A DNA stretch of 64,000 nucleotides from positions 6,901,768 to 6,965,767 of the forward strand of contig CM065300.1 of assembly GCA_032871835.1 (NCBI GenBank). The letters are read 5' to 3'. The translations under genes were made by a program, and so were the position numbers. The first letter of the stretch is position 1, and every line of letters begins with the position of its first letter. Under the pieces are notes generated by a model that made no database searches, had not been told where the DNA came from, and was given only the letters and a program-made list of their open reading frames with translations. Shown here in pieces: positions 41,006-53,639 of this stretch. Source of the DNA: Dipteronia dyeriana (taxonomy: Eukaryota; Streptophyta; Magnoliopsida; Sapindales; Sapindaceae).

Positions 41006-42803
41006 GTGGCAGACTTCATAGCCGAGTTCACAGAACCAAACCTGGAAGCAAATAAATTGTTAGATAGAAGTTTCCAATGGAAATTATATGTTGATGGTTC
41101 TTCGAATACTCATGGCAGTGGGGCAGGGATCGTAGTTCGCACCCCAGAAGGAGATGATGTTGAATGTGCCATGAGATTCGATTTCAAAGCAACCAATAAT
41201 CAGGCTGAATACGAGGCATTGTTAGCTGGACTCAGAGTCTGCATAGCTCTTGGGGCAGACGAAGTGGAGATATTTAGCGATTCACAGGTAGTTGTCAACC
41301 AGGTTATGGATGAATACCAGGCTAAAGATGAAGGAATGGTTGCCTACCGTGACATCGCAAAACAGCTCCTTCAAAAATTTAAAGAATACAAGATCGCTCA
41401 GATCCCCAGAGAAGAAAATGAAAAGGCAGACGCTTTATCTAAATTAGCGTCCGTAACAACCTCGATCAGACCGAAAACCATTCCAGTTGCACACCTCCTT
41501 AAACCGAGTATGGCTGACCTTAAGCATTTGGAAATTTCAGAAATCCGAACACCGCAAGACGGTTGGATGGTCCAGCTGAGAAGGTTCCTGGAAGAATGCA
41601 TACTCCCGGAAGATCTGATATTAGCAAAGCGCATCAGGTATCGATCGGCTAGGTACACCATGATCGGAGGAGAATTATACAGAAGAGGGTTTTCTCGAGC
41701 TCTCCAGAGATGTATACCAGAAGAAGATGCACATCGAGTACTTCAAGAAATCCACGGAAGAGTTTACGGGAACCACACTGGGGGTAGAAGTCTGGCGCAT
41801 AAGGTACTTAGACAAGGCTATTATTGGTCTACACTTTTCTCAGATGCACAGCAATGGTCGGAAAGTTGCAATACCTGTCAAAGAATTGCCAACGATATCC
41901 GACAATCCCCATATAAGCTCAGAAATCTCGCTGTCCTGTGGCCATTCGCCATGTGGGCCCCAGACCTGATCGGGCCAATACCAGCTGGAACAGGGGGTGG
42001 AGCGAAGCACGCCATAGTAGCTGTCGATTATTTCACAAAATGGGTCGAAACTGAAGCGTTGGTGCATATCACGGAAGCCAACACCACGAATTTTGTAAAG
42101 AAAAACATACTTTATAGGTTTGAAATTCTGGACACTATAATCACAGACAATGGCACTCAGTTCGATAACCAAAGGTTCAGACAATTATGCGAGAAGTATC
42201 ATATTGCCAACTACTATGCAACACCAGCTCATCCACAAACAAACGGGCAAGTAGAGGCAGTAAATAAAATTATCAAGCACACAATCAAAGCAAAATTAGA
42301 TGACAAAAAAGGAAGCTGGGTTGAAATGCTTCCTGAAGTATTGTGGGCATATCGGACGACAACAAGGACTTCAACAGGAGAAACTCCGTTCATCCTAGCG
42401 TTCGGAACAGAAGTTGTCATCCGTATAGAAATATCGTATGCGTCCCCCCGGGTCAGGCTATACGATGAAGGAAAAAACGTCGATACACTGCTACAAAGTT
42501 TGGATGAGCTAGAAGAAAAAAATGGAAAATTCCCGAATAAGAAATGCAGCTTATCAACAAAGAGTGGCACGCCACTACAACTCTCGTGTTCGGATCAGGA
42601 AATTTCAGTTAGGAGACCTGGTGCTCAGGAAGGTGTCACTAAACACAAAGAATAGAGCTACGGGATCCCTGGCTGACAAATGGGAAGGTCCATACAAGAT
42701 CGAGGGGATAGCTGGCCATAGAGCTTATTGGATTGCTCGACCCAATGGAGGGATGTTACCCCGACCGTGCAATCCCCAATACATGAAGATTTTCTATCCT
42801 TAA
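41006..42803 (+). pseudogene. Gypsy second RNase H and integrase (broken)
   Basis: A long frame opens with WKLYVDGSSNTHGSGAGIVV, NNQAEYEALLAGL and DSQVVVNQV, an archaeal-type RNase H with the expected D, E and D residues. The integrase follows: the HHCC zinc site (H near HGRVYGNHTG, CNTCQR), then WAPDLIGPIP, ITDNGTQFDN and ATPAHPQTNGQVEAVNK, giving the D,D-35-E core. A frameshift at about 42520 leads to the C-terminal domain FQLGDLVLRK, WEGPYKI and GMLPRPCN. Two RNase H domains place it in the Tat lineage. Confidence 0.9.
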
Positions 42804-43380
42804 AACATATATTTATGTTAAATATTTTATTCTTTTCCCAGTCAGGACGGTATTAGTCAGAATAAATACTAAAACTGTAATATTAATCTTTGTTGATTTT
42901 TCGCAATAATAAATAAAACTAAGAATTTCCAAAAGGAAAGCACCTAGCTCGAGATCTCCAAAAAGCATACGACAATATGAAATAGAAGAAGAGCATGATA
43001 ATAAGAACATGCAAATAGAATTCTCGGGACAATCAAATCCCGAAAGGGCGGAGAAGCTCGTAGGAGCATGCCAGCCGAGTAGGGTCAAAATGATCTTCGT
43101 AAAAAGGCAAACCCGGTGCACCAAACTGGAAAAATGCTCGGGACGCTATCGGAAGAAATTCTGGTGAAATGTGTAGCTATGTTGAAGCAACTTTTAAAAA
43201 AGAGCTCAACGATTCGGCAAACCCTTGCGCATAAAAACTAGGGAGACGTTCTTGGTATTACGTAAGGACTCGAACGCATAATCATGGTGAGCTTGATATA
43301 ACGTTCGGGTAGCAACCGGGTATGAAAAATAAGTGCAAACTTTCCTGTTTCAAGATGACTCGGTTAATAATAAAGAAGCC
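42804..43380. other. Gypsy 3' non-coding region
   Basis: Between the end of integrase and the tandem repeats there is no coding sequence that I recognise. Confidence 0.5.
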
Positions 43381-43810
43381 AGTTTAATAAGACACTTGGC
43401 AATTGAAGTTATTCGGGTAACAACCGGTTTAATAAGATACTCGGTTAAGTTACCCGACCACCAGCCAGTTTAATAAGATACTTGGCAATTGAAGTTATTC
43501 GGGTAACCCCCGGTTTAATAAGATACTCGGTTAAGTTACCCGACCACCAGCCAGTTTAATAAGATACTTGGCAATTGAAGTTATTCGGGTAACAACCGGT
43601 TTAATAAGATACTCGGTTAAGTTACCCGACCACCAGCCAGTTTAATAAGACACTTGGCAATTGAAGTTATTTGGATAACCGGTTAAATAAGATACTCGGT
43701 TATGATCCCGACCACCAGCCAGTTTAATAAGATACTTGACAATTGAAGTTATTTGGATAACCGGTTAAATAAGATACTCGGTTATGATTCCGACCATCAG
43801 CCGGTTTAAT
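43381..43810. repeat. Five tandem copies of an 86-bp unit
   Basis: Units start at 43381, 43467, 43553, 43639 and 43721 (agtttaataaga.acttggc), and each contains gttattcgggtaa-like and ccgaccaccagcc. The first four are spaced by exactly 86 bases; the fourth is shortened by 4 bases, and the tail is a partial sixth copy. Such minisatellites are usual in the 3' region of Tat-lineage elements. Confidence 0.92.
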
Positions 43811-43963
43811 ACAACATCCGGTAAAAAAAATAAAGACAAACCATTCAAACTCAGAAAATCGTATTCTATTGCTCTTAAAAAGGATGGTTACAGTTCAAAG
43901 AAATGATTCGTTATACAAGCAAAAAATAAAGAATCTATCAGAATCTCCTACAAATTTACAAAA

Positions 43964-46911
43964 TCAAGGTTGCGAGGATTTCGAGCCTTTGCCAATACTC
44001 GGGTCTGGCACCATCTCGTATTCACGAAGCAAGCTCTCATTAGACGGCCAAGTGAAGTCATCAACAATGTCGTCCATCCAATGGCTGTAATCATTACCCG
44101 GGATTGGCCCGACATCCGGGATTACACCCTCGACAGACTCTCGACTTGCATAAAAGGTCGAGAGAGAGTGCTCGGACGGAATCTCTAAATGCATAGGATG
44201 AGGCTCCTTGCCTTGACTACGACAGTAGACTCTCCATTCCTTCACCTGAATCCGAAGAGATTCCAAGGACCGATCCACATGGTGTTTGATTGACAACTCC
44301 CAGTTAGCACGGGCTTTCTCGATTGCCCTACTCTTCACTTTGAAGAATTCGTTGGCCGAAACTAGCCCACGTTGAAATTCCCGAAGAAGTAGGGCATCGT
44401 AAGCAGGGTATCTTTTAAAACGATCCACCCCTTGAACTTCCAGCTCCAACCTGGCCTCTTGGGAAATGGATTCAACTGTCAGCACTTGGTGCTCCAAATC
44501 TTCAATTTTTTGGACATACGCCGACTTCGCCTGCTCCGCCTCTTGCTCGGCCTTGAGCATAGACTCTTCAGTAGAAGAATGAAGGTTTTGAAGCGAAGCA
44601 ACCTTCTCCTCTACCAAAGATGCCTTGTCTTCAACTTCAACCTGCTTTGCCAGGCAATTGTAGGCAAATATCTGCACCGAACCAACCTCTTGTTGGTAAG
44701 CTTGCTTAGCTCAAGCACGACCCTCCTCACTCGCCTTTAGCTGAGCCTCGAGACGCTTTATCCGATCAGCCTGACATTGCTGCGCCTGAACAAGCTCGGC
44801 AAATTGGCCACCATCTGTAAATATATATATATATATAAAGGAGTCAGAATTAGCAACTTACATAAGATGAGTCGTTGAAAACGTTTTGGAGAAGTTCGAA
44901 CAGTGAACCATCTCTAAAACCGCTTAAGCGGTCTTCCCCGATAAATGCCCGACCAGAGGACATCTCCTAGAGCATATCTTTCGGAGAAAGGGATAAGGGA
45001 ACCCCCGAGGGTTGAGTTCCCAGATTTCCAGACTCGGGGACAAGAGAAGCTCTATTTGGCTCTAGGGATGAAGAGGAAACCCCCGAAGGTTTAGCCCTTA
45101 TATCTCCAACCTCGGGGGTAAAGAAAGTCCTACTTGGACCTGAAGTGACATCTGCCGATACTCCGGCACCACACTAGGGGCAGTCTCATCCGCAACATCT
45201 TCGTCGCTGGAGTCAATGAAAGTGACTACCCGAGGAACTTTGAGAAGACAAGGAGGCGAACTAACTGCCTTTCGCTTCTCACCCCGAGAACGATGGAAGA
45301 GATCACCATCAGGATCTTCAAGCAAATCATCCTGAAAAACTCAAAAAGCTCGGCAATGACAGGCATTTGATCCGACAATATGCTACCACCATCGCCAGCT
45401 TCAGACAGTCCAATAGGCTCTCCACTTGGACTCTCACACTGCCTCTCCCTATTTTCAGGCAGTTGTGTCACGGTCGGCTCGCCTTGGCCACTTGAACCAG
45501 TGAGATCCTGAGCAGAAGACTGAGCACCCCGATCAACGCAGTCGGGAATTTGCTCAGCAGCATCAATTTCCTCATCAGGCTCGGGTGGAGCAATACCCTC
45601 ATTGCCCTGACGGGAAGCCTCCTTCCTGCTTGCTTGAAGAATTTCCTTCACCTGACGAGCCTGAAAATCGCAAATAACGTCCGTATCGAACACTAAAAAA
45701 AAGTAATAAGAGGGTTAGAAAAGGAAATGGAAAAACGGAGAAACATAACAGAAAGGGCGCTGGGTTACTTACAACGCCTGCGATGGCTCGAAACCTGTTC
45801 GAAGAAACCGAGTTTGACCAAGTCGTTCTCTTTGAAAAGATAGTTCTTGCTTTTCTTTTCCAGAGTACGGATAGCATCCCGGGCCAGCCTCTTTAACTCT
45901 GAATCGTTATAATCAATTGTTTTCTTATTCCACGCCTCAGGGGAACAGAAGAAGCGGGGAACATTCAGCACCATTCGGGAATCCCCAAATCGAATAGTGA
46001 CGTCCAGCCCGAGAGCCTCTCCAGCAAAAAAACCAATTGTTCTTCCAGAACTTGTTGGATGTGGGGAATCCCCATATAAAGCCCTTCTTTTTCGGGTCAT
46101 CAGAAGCCTCGACCTCCCGATTCGCCTTCACTTCTTTAGGGATCCAACTTTTCGAAGGAGTAGACGCAAGAAAGTAGGTCCCCGTTTTACTAACCTGCCT
46201 CAGCGTAAAGAAATGTCTGATTTCATTCGGGGAAGGCGGTGAAAGGTTCATTCGGCTGAACATGTGCCACATACACATCAAGACTTTGTAACTATTCGGG
46301 GCCAACTGAGCTGGGGTTATCCCTGCTTCAGCTAAAAACCGGACAATAAAAGGCTGAAGGGGAAGTGTGACGCCGCAGCAAAGCATCGATCCTTAAATCG
46401 CAACCATCCCCTCAGGAGGATTCCATACGGCTCTATTCCCCGCAGGAACCAAAGTGACCGAGTCGGGCAAATCAAATTGGGATCGGTATTTCTCTATCTC
46501 AGCTGGCCCAATCACATTCGGTTCAATATCAAAACCACTCGGGCGAGTGTCAGAAAACGAAAGGCGAGACGCCCCGTGTACATCAGCGTCCCCCTCATTA
46601 ACAGTTTGTTCCCCAGTCTGAACACTGCTCGAGCCGTGCTTGTATACCTTGCTTGTGCTTTGATGTTTACCCATCCTTCGAGAAGATACCCTGTGATCAT
46701 AAATATCAGAATCAGAACTAGATGAAGAACTCGATACGGAGCTGAAAGTGACGTCAGGGTAAAGCCCAAAAACATCGACCTCTAAAAATGGAGGTTCATC
46801 TATTGGGATATCCCCTAGTAATCGTCTAATGCGAGATACTAACTGGAAATCCCCACGCTCTAATGCATCAAAAGCAATTTTAAAGAGACGATGACGGGAA
46901 GATGGCCCCAT
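43964..46911 (-). pseudogene. Antisense transposon gene with gypsy-type (PF04195-like) domain
   Basis: This gene runs against the element. Going left from 46911 an N-terminal part (MGPSSRHRLFKIAFDALERG, DLPDSVTLVPAGNRAVWNPP) is followed after a TAA by GVTLPLQPFIVRFLAEAGIT and QLAPNSYKVLMCMWHMF, then, after a frameshift near 46090, NVPRFFCSPEAWNKKTIDYN. This is the pattern of the putative gypsy-type transposon domain (PF04195). A splice donor seems to lie at about 45772. Charged exons follow at 45226-45693, and a coiled-coil segment at 43964-44677 (EKVASLQNLHSSTEESMLKA). The function is unknown; antisense genes of this kind are known in Tat/Retand elements. Confidence 0.65.
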
Positions 46912-47387
46912 TGAAACTAACCTTGAATTGAGACTGACGCAAGATCTTCAAAGTGGAGAGTCGCGAACTTCTGAATGAAGAAATTTGAGTTTATAGAAAT
47001 TTCTGCTGGATTTTTTAGAATAAACCAACAGTCGCTCAACGAAGGATTTAAAGGCGAGATGGCACGAAACCCTAGGGTTTCAAAGCGGGAAAAAGTTATG
47101 ACGAAACCATATGACGTTGGCAGCGTTTGGATAAACGCAAAAGTCACTTCTCATAAATGATATTGAAAAACGAAGAGACAAGGGACACGTGTCAAGACAA
47201 GAAGTAGCCCTCAACCGTCAAAACTTTGAAACGTCGCTATCATTTAAGATCTTGCATGACAAAGCAAATCGAAATTACAGAGTCACCATTAAAATACATC
47301 ATTATGACAAGACGGTTTTTATGACAAAAGGAATTCAAAACTATTAAAATATTCTTGCCCGAAATAAAGTCTTCTCGGCAAAAATAT
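46912..47387. other. Gypsy region between antisense gene and 3' LTR
   Basis: No coding sequence is recognised. It may hold the promoter of the antisense gene at its left. Confidence 0.4.
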
Positions 47388-47400
47388 TTTAAGGGGGTAT
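47388..47400 (+). promoter_or_regulatory. Polypurine tract of the Gypsy element
   Basis: tttaagggggtat lies directly before the 3' LTR. Its purine core aaggggg is the likely plus-strand primer site. Confidence 0.6.
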
Positions 47401-48248
47401 TGTTGTATGTAAATTTTACCAAGCATACACGTCATTGACAGGAAGGAAAAAATAGCCAGGTGTATGCTTAGATGGACATTCGGAAAATATCCTACAAGGC
47501 ATCATTAAAGAGGAGCAAGCCCGAGTAAGCATATACCGAATAAAGACCTACTCGGGACTGGCTAAAACAACGCATTCACTCGGGCTCAAATGGCACTACT
47601 CGGGACCATCAGGTAACAGTCTTACTTGGGAGTAAGTACAACCCGAATAAGAACTTATCGTATGGGTTAAGTCATTAAATACGCGAAGATATTCTTCATG
47701 AAGGAATCCCAAATAATGGACATTTGAGTTAGAAGAGTCCCCCAATCAGGAAACAACCTAATTCCTTTTCGAAGACTACATTCTAATAAGGAAACAAGTC
47801 AAATTGAACTACGCTACTTGAATCCCACTCAATTTCCATATAGAGACTCCGAAACCGGAAAGAAGACAAATCAATCTCAAACAAGTAACCAAATCATAAT
47901 TAAATACAAATATCTTGTATTACTTGTACAAAGAAGATTAGGGTTCTATAAGCATATAAATAGACCCATAATCTGGCTCAAAAAGATATATACAATATAG
48001 CATACAATAATCACAAATAATACAGAGAGAAAAAGGGAGATCGAGAGCCTGTAAAAACATCTTATTCTCTTAGTGGATTTTGGCTTGGTTGATCTTTCAA
48101 CCACCAGTGGATGTTTCTCCGACCATCGGAGTTTTACCACGTAATCCTTGTCTTTTTTACTCTCTCTTTATCTCTTTCTCTTTGAATCAATAGCCAAAAT
48201 CCAGTCCCTGTTGGCTTTTCTGGCATAATCCAGAAATCGACGTCAACA
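47401..48248 (+). repeat. 3' LTR of the Gypsy element
   Basis: It has the same length (848 bp) and ends as the 5' LTR, with about 30 scattered substitutions. It is followed by the tatag target duplication and the resumed hAT transposase. Confidence 0.95.
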
Positions 48249-49828
48249 TATAGTGATCAAGCTAATAGAGAAGAATTAGCTAGGCTGGTAGTTGTAGAAC
48301 ATTTACCTTTTAGTTTTGGTAAAAATTTTGGTTTTATTAAATATTGTCATAAAGCATTAAATCTTGATGCATGTCGTGTCCTTAGAAACGCTCTCACACG
48401 TACAATGTATGATATTTATAAAAAGGAAAAAAGGATTTTGAAAAAATATTTTACGAACTATAAAGATCTTGTTTCCGTATGTGATGGCATATGGATTGAT
48501 AATTGGCGAATACATTCATACTTGGGTGTAACTTGTCATTATATGGACAAAGTATGGACAATACAAAAAAATAATTCTTACATTTAGAGTTTTTGATGAT
48601 GCACATAATGCTGATAATATTTATAAAAATATGAAAATCATTTTTTAAGAGTATAAAATTGAAAGCAAACATTTTTCAATTGGTTTTGATAATACTTCTA
48701 ATAATACGGCAACTATTTATGCTTTAATTGAATTATGCAAGCCTTATTTTAATGGTAATTTTTTTTATCAAAGATGTGTTTGTCATATTTTAAATTTATG
48801 CATTCAAAAAGGTTTGGAAATTCTTCAAGATTTTATTAAACCCATTAAGGATGCCCTCTCATATTTGTGGAAACATCCTAATGTTATGAAAGCACGAGTA
48901 AGATTTTGTAAACAGACAGGTAGGTATCCCATTAGATTTTCTCGTGATGTTCCAACACGTTGGAACTCTACTTATAAATTGTTTTGTGAAAGTTATGAAT
49001 ATAGAGATTTATTAGTTTCTTTTATGAAATATAATGTTAGTCCAATCAATCTGTATGCACATCATTAGGATGTTTGTATAAAAAATTGTAATTTGTTAAA
49101 AGTTTTTAATAGTACTACTAACAATTTGTCAGGTATTTATTATCCTTCTACTCAATTATTTATTATTGAGGGTTGTAATATTGTTGGTGCATTTGCTAAC
49201 TGTTCATCTGATATACAATTAGAGGCATGCATTGAAGTTATGAAGAAAAAAATAGTTAGACTATTATAGAGATTTTCCAACTATTTACCTGCTTGATTTG
49301 TGTTTTGACTCACGTTGTAAACTAGATGCATTGACATATTATTTTACTCTTTATTATAATTGTTTATACATAGAATTAGAAATTAATACTTATTGTGCTA
49401 CAATTAATACATTATTTTATCAGTTATATGATGAATATCATAGAATTGATGGTCCATCATTGAACATTAGTGTTCCATAAAATGAAAATATCTCCCAAAC
49501 TCGATCTTCTGGAGTGTTGGAGGCAGGGTCTGCACTTTTATCCCAAAAGATCAAAAGATTACGAGGTTCTTCTTCTTTTTCTTCAAGTTCGGTCTCGTAT
49601 CGTGAGATTGAAACTTATCACAGTATCAATTTTGAGTTTATAGGAGACAGTGATGTGGATCAGTTTTATATTCTATATTGGTGGAGAGAACATCATAAGC
49701 ACTTCCCAAACTTGTCTATAATAGCCAAACAGATTCTTACAACACCGGTTTCTACAGTGGCTAAGGAACAAGAGTTTAGCGCAGGTGGAAATATTCTGGA
49801 CGCAAGACGGTCGCTTTTGAGTCAATAA
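48249..49828 (+). pseudogene. hAT transposase C-terminal part (broken)
   Basis: Directly after the LTR the protein resumes as YSDQANREELARLVVVEHLP, with FIKYCHKALNLDAC and CDGIWIDNW, the RNase H-like hAT catalytic fold. Later blocks are CHILNLCIQKGLE, RFSRDVPTRWNSTYKLF (the W-N-S-T motif) and the dimerisation domain YWWREHHKHFPNLSIIAKQI with STVAKEQEFSAGG, ending in TAA at 49828. At least four stops lie between (for example near 48586 and 49066). The protein is inactive. Confidence 0.85.
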
Positions 49829-50436
49829 TCAATTCAAGTCCAAGTGTGTGTTGATGATTGGACAAATGCTGAATATATATAACAAGAAATGGTGCCATAA
49901 GTGATTTTCCAGAAGTGATTTACGATTTCTTCGATGATGATCACACCACCGGTACCTGAACGGAAGACAACGATTCGTTACAGACTTACAGAATTACATA
50001 TGTAAAAGACAATAAAATATAAAAGGACTACGTGGTCTTTGATTCCTCTAAACCCCAAGAGGATACATTGGCAACTTAAATTTAGTACAAATTAAGTGTA
50101 AGACCATTTTTTTTCTTTTTTAGATTTATATATTTATTTCAATTTATGTATTTAGTATTTTTTTTCAATTTTAATTTCGGCTTACGGCCTTACACAATAA
50201 AATTCATTTACAATTTCACATTATTACATGTCTTATGTTTTTTTTTAAATGAGTATAAATGTATAATAAGAAAAAAAAAAAAAAGAACCGGACCGAAACC
50301 GTAGGTCTACGGTTCCAGTTCTGGCTCCTTCCGGAATCGAAATCGAAACCGAAACTGAAACCGTTCGAAACTGTGGGCATACCTACATTAAGGTGACAGT
50401 TTGACTATTTATACCTGTCTATTTATACCAGAACTA
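49829..50436. other. hAT 3' end and non-coding DNA
   Basis: The hAT element ends here with aaccg-type subterminal repeats in 50286-50380. No gene is present. Confidence 0.5.
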
Positions 50437-50897
50437 GACAATCTCCGATGCATGTCTTATTGACAATACCAAATTTGGTACAAAAAAGTGTAATATGCTA
50501 TATTTGACACAACAATTTAGCATTGTACTCAAATGCATAGTTGTATTTTACATGCTATTTTTATTATTTTATTAATTAAAATTATACAAATCAATATTTA
50601 CCATTAATACATTTATTAAAATGCTGAAGAATGGTTGAATGAAACAGATTTTGATTGAGATATCATTAATGTATATTAAATTTAAATTATTTTAAATATT
50701 TTAAAAATATATATAATGGTATTTTTATAATTAAAAAATGTACATTTATTGTTGTGCCAAATTTGACATATTTGACATATATTATATTGTGTGTCAAAAT
50801 TTGGTACAGTATTTGGCACTGCATTTGAGGGAAGCTTTTACACTCTTGCTAAATTTTAGTATTAGCACACTAATTTGGTACTGCATTGGAGATGCTC
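50437..50897. mobile_element. Probable MITE, 461 bp
   Basis: The ends gacaatctccgatgca and the inverted gagcatctccaatgca match at 14 of 16 bases. Both arms contain accaaattt/aatttggt motifs in opposite orientation. No coding sequence is present and the target duplication is unclear. Confidence 0.6.
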
Positions 50898-50958
50898 TTA
50901 CATACAAACAAAACGAGTCACGAATTTAAAATTCAGACATGCTGAAATTAAACATTAA

Positions 50959-51960
50959 GGTCCCGTCATGCAGCTGTTTTCAGTTCGTTTTCGTTTTTAT
51001 TTTTAAAAAACGATTTCGAAAACGCGTTCGTTAACCGTTTTTCATTTTATTTTAAAAAAACGAAAAAAAATGAAAAACAAAACCAGTATTAAAAGTGAAA
51101 GTTTTGAAAAACACAAAATATTTGTTTTTCATTTTTGTTGTTGTTTTTCACTTTTTTATAAAAAAAAATCATTTTGTTTCATTTAGTTCTATTATGTGTT
51201 TCATACGGCTAGAATAAGACGGGACAAGATTTTTAATTGACCAAAGTGTCCATATATATATATACATTATAATTATTATATATATATATATATATATTAT
51301 GAAATAATATATAATATATATAATATTAATATATATATTTATGTAATTAGTATAATATATATGTAATAATATATATAATATTAATATATATATATATAAG
51401 ATATATATTTATAATGTTATATATATATATATATATAATATCAAATATTATATATAATAACATTTAATATATAAAAATCAATATATTATTATAATATAAA
51501 TTATAATAAATGTAATAATATTTAATATATATTTTATATATTATTATATAATATATATATATATATATATATATGGTTATATTTTTATTATATAGTATTA
51601 TATATATATTGTAATTATTTATTTATAATTTAAGAGTTTAGTTTTGATTAATTCATTTTTTGATATGTTTTTTTGAATTAATTTTTGATGTGTTACTTTT
51701 GTTTAATTTAAAAACTACAATACAAAAATTATATTGGTTAATTATGTAATTTATTTTTGATAGTTTTCAGTTAACCTACCAGACGCGTTTTTTCCGTTTT
51801 CATTTTCAAAATACAGTTTTCAGTATATTCTACTAGACGCGTTTTCGGAATTCGAAACTGAAACAAAAAACACTGTTTTCGTTTTCGTTTTCGTTTTCAT
51901 TTTCATTTTCATTTTTATTTTCGATAAACAACAACTGAAAAACGCTTACATGACGGACCC
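50959..51960. mobile_element. PIF/Harbinger-like non-autonomous element, 1002 bp, copy 1
   Basis: The inverted ends ggtcccgtcatgcagctgtt and gggtccgtcatgtaagcgtt (right end reversed) are similar, and TAA flanks both sides at 50956-50958 and 51961-51963. The arms are rich in gttttcgtttt and cgcgttttcgaa motifs in inverted order, and the centre is a long (AT)n tract (51260-51600). No transposase is encoded. A second copy in the opposite orientation lies at 52119-61972. Confidence 0.75.
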
Positions 51961-51966
51961 TAAATA

Positions 51967-52118
51967 TAGTCTAAAATTATATTACAAATTAAATAGTATT
52001 TACACGTACGATTCAAACATTTAGTCACATAAGACATAGTATGAAGGTACATATTAACATATAGTCTAAAAATATATTGCAGATTAAACAGTATTTACAT
52101 ATGCGATTCAAATATTTA
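51967..52118. repeat. Tandem duplication of a 95-bp segment
   Basis: The segment beginning agtctaaaattatattaca at 51967 is repeated at 52062 as agtctaaaaatatattgca. The second copy is cut at 52118 by the next element, and its missing right part (cacataagacata, tacatattaacata) reappears at 62690. Confidence 0.75.
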
Positions 52119-53089
52119 GGGCTCGTACAGTAAGCGTTTTTCAATTGTTGTTTTTCGAAAATAAAAATGAAAATGAAAACAATTTTTTTTGTTTTAGTTT
52201 CGAATTCAGAAAACGCGTCTGGTAGCATATACTGAAAGCTGTATTTTGAAAATGAAAACGAAAAAAAAAACGCATCTGGTAGGTTAACCGAAATTTATCA
52301 AAAATTGAACTATTAATTTTGGTATTTTGTTTAATATTATTACAACTATAAACAAATTGATTAAATAATTAACCAATATATTTTTTGTATTGTAATTTTT
52401 AAATTTAATAAAAGTAACACTTCAAAAATTAATTCAAAAAAAACATATCAAAAAATGAATTAATCAAAACAAAACTCTTAAATTATAAATAAATAATTGT
52501 AATATATATATTATTATATAATATAAATATAATTGTATATATTATAATATAATTTATATTATAATATTATATATATTATTTTATATATTAAATATTATTA
52601 TATTTTTATATATAATAATAGTGGAAATTGTGAGGAATGTCACCTTTTTTTTGTCACTTGCAGTGATGTCACCGTTATAATAAGTTAAGTTTAAACGGCA
52701 TCTATTATGGTGAGCTACCGAAATTGCCCTTAAATAATCGAGATTTTATTCTCTAAAGGCTGTCGTCTAATAAAGTTGTCTGAAAATCAATCACCTACTC
52801 CATTTTTTCTTCACAAAACGAGCTCCATTTTAGATATTGCACATATTCCAGATATTGTACAAAAGGTAAATTAATATTTCTGATCTTCATTTCTACTTTT
52901 TATTGTATTTCTGTGTGGTATAACACTGTATGAACATTTATAAACATATTGTCTCAAATTTTTTATGTTGATGTCCTGGAGTTGTAAACTTTTTACAAAG
53001 AATGAATGAACATGTATGCATACTTTTTTGTATATATATTTGGGTGAGTTGAGTTGTAGTGGTTCAAACAAATTTATAATCTTGGGCAT

Positions 53090-53545
53090 AAAAACTGGAA
53101 AGGTTTTTAAAAAAGGTCGAAACATTTGTAAAAAAACTCGAAAATGTGAAAAAAAGTCTCGATCAAATTCTAAAAAAGCTCGATCCAAAAAATAGATGCT
53201 GGATAGGTAAAAAGAAAAGCTCGATCCCTCGAAAAAAGGATCGATCCATCAGAAAAAAAACTCTATCCATCAGAAAGAAAAAAAACTCTATCCATCAGAA
53301 AAAAAACTAGATTATTGCCAAAAAAAGCTCGATTCCTAAAAAAAAAGCCCGATTCGTAAAAGTAAAAGGTCGAGCCATATGAAAAAAAGCTCGAGCCATA
53401 TATTAAAAAGCTCGATTATGTAGAAAAAGAGCTCGGTCTTGAACAAAAAGAGCTCGATCCCGTTAGAAAGAGCTAGATCATGTACAAAAACGGCTCGATC
53501 ATGTACAAAAAAAGCTCGACCAGTTTAAAAAAAAGCTTCATATCT
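53090..53545 (+). repeat. Left array of A-tract/CTCGAT units
   Basis: About 24 irregular units of roughly 18-20 bp, each an A-run followed by gctcgatc or a variant. It lies between the left end and the transposase gene. The A-run is on the + strand, as in the right array. Confidence 0.85.
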
Positions 53546-53639
53546 TACACTTTTGATTTTTGTTTAATCCTTTATAATTGTAAATTTAATATGAAATATT
53601 ATTTCCTTATTAATGGTTTTTGATGTTGGTTTTGACAGG

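Larger units (their letters stand above)
36254..48248 (+). mobile_element. Ty3/Gypsy LTR retrotransposon, Tat lineage, 11,995 bp
   Basis: Two 848-bp LTRs bound it, and the 5-bp target duplication tatag flanks it at 36249-36253 and 48249-48253. Gag, protease, RT, RNase H and integrase occur in the Ty3/Gypsy order with an extra (archaeal-type) RNase H before integrase, the mark of the Tat lineage. A large 3' region carries an 86-bp tandem repeat and an antisense gene. By eye I count about 30 substitutions between the LTRs (roughly 96 percent identity) and no length difference. Stops and frameshifts break every domain, so it is inactive. Confidence 0.95.
35142..50385 (+). mobile_element. hAT element split by a Gypsy retrotransposon
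   Basis: The left end tagacatgaccacg and the inverted right end taggtatgcccacag are hAT-type terminal repeats. The 8-bp flanks catccagg (35134-35141) and cattaagg (50386-50393) match at six of eight bases and look like a worn target duplication. Subterminal copies of aaccgt/aaccg motifs are dense in 35160-35340 and again near 50286-50380. Transposase sequence occurs at 35695-36253 and resumes at 48249, with the Gypsy element between. Without the insert the element would be about 3.2 kb. Confidence 0.75.

Noticed and set aside
53090..53545. Possible CRISPR-like array
   Set aside because: Units are short, irregular and A-rich with no constant spacer. It is a subterminal repeat of a plant transposon.
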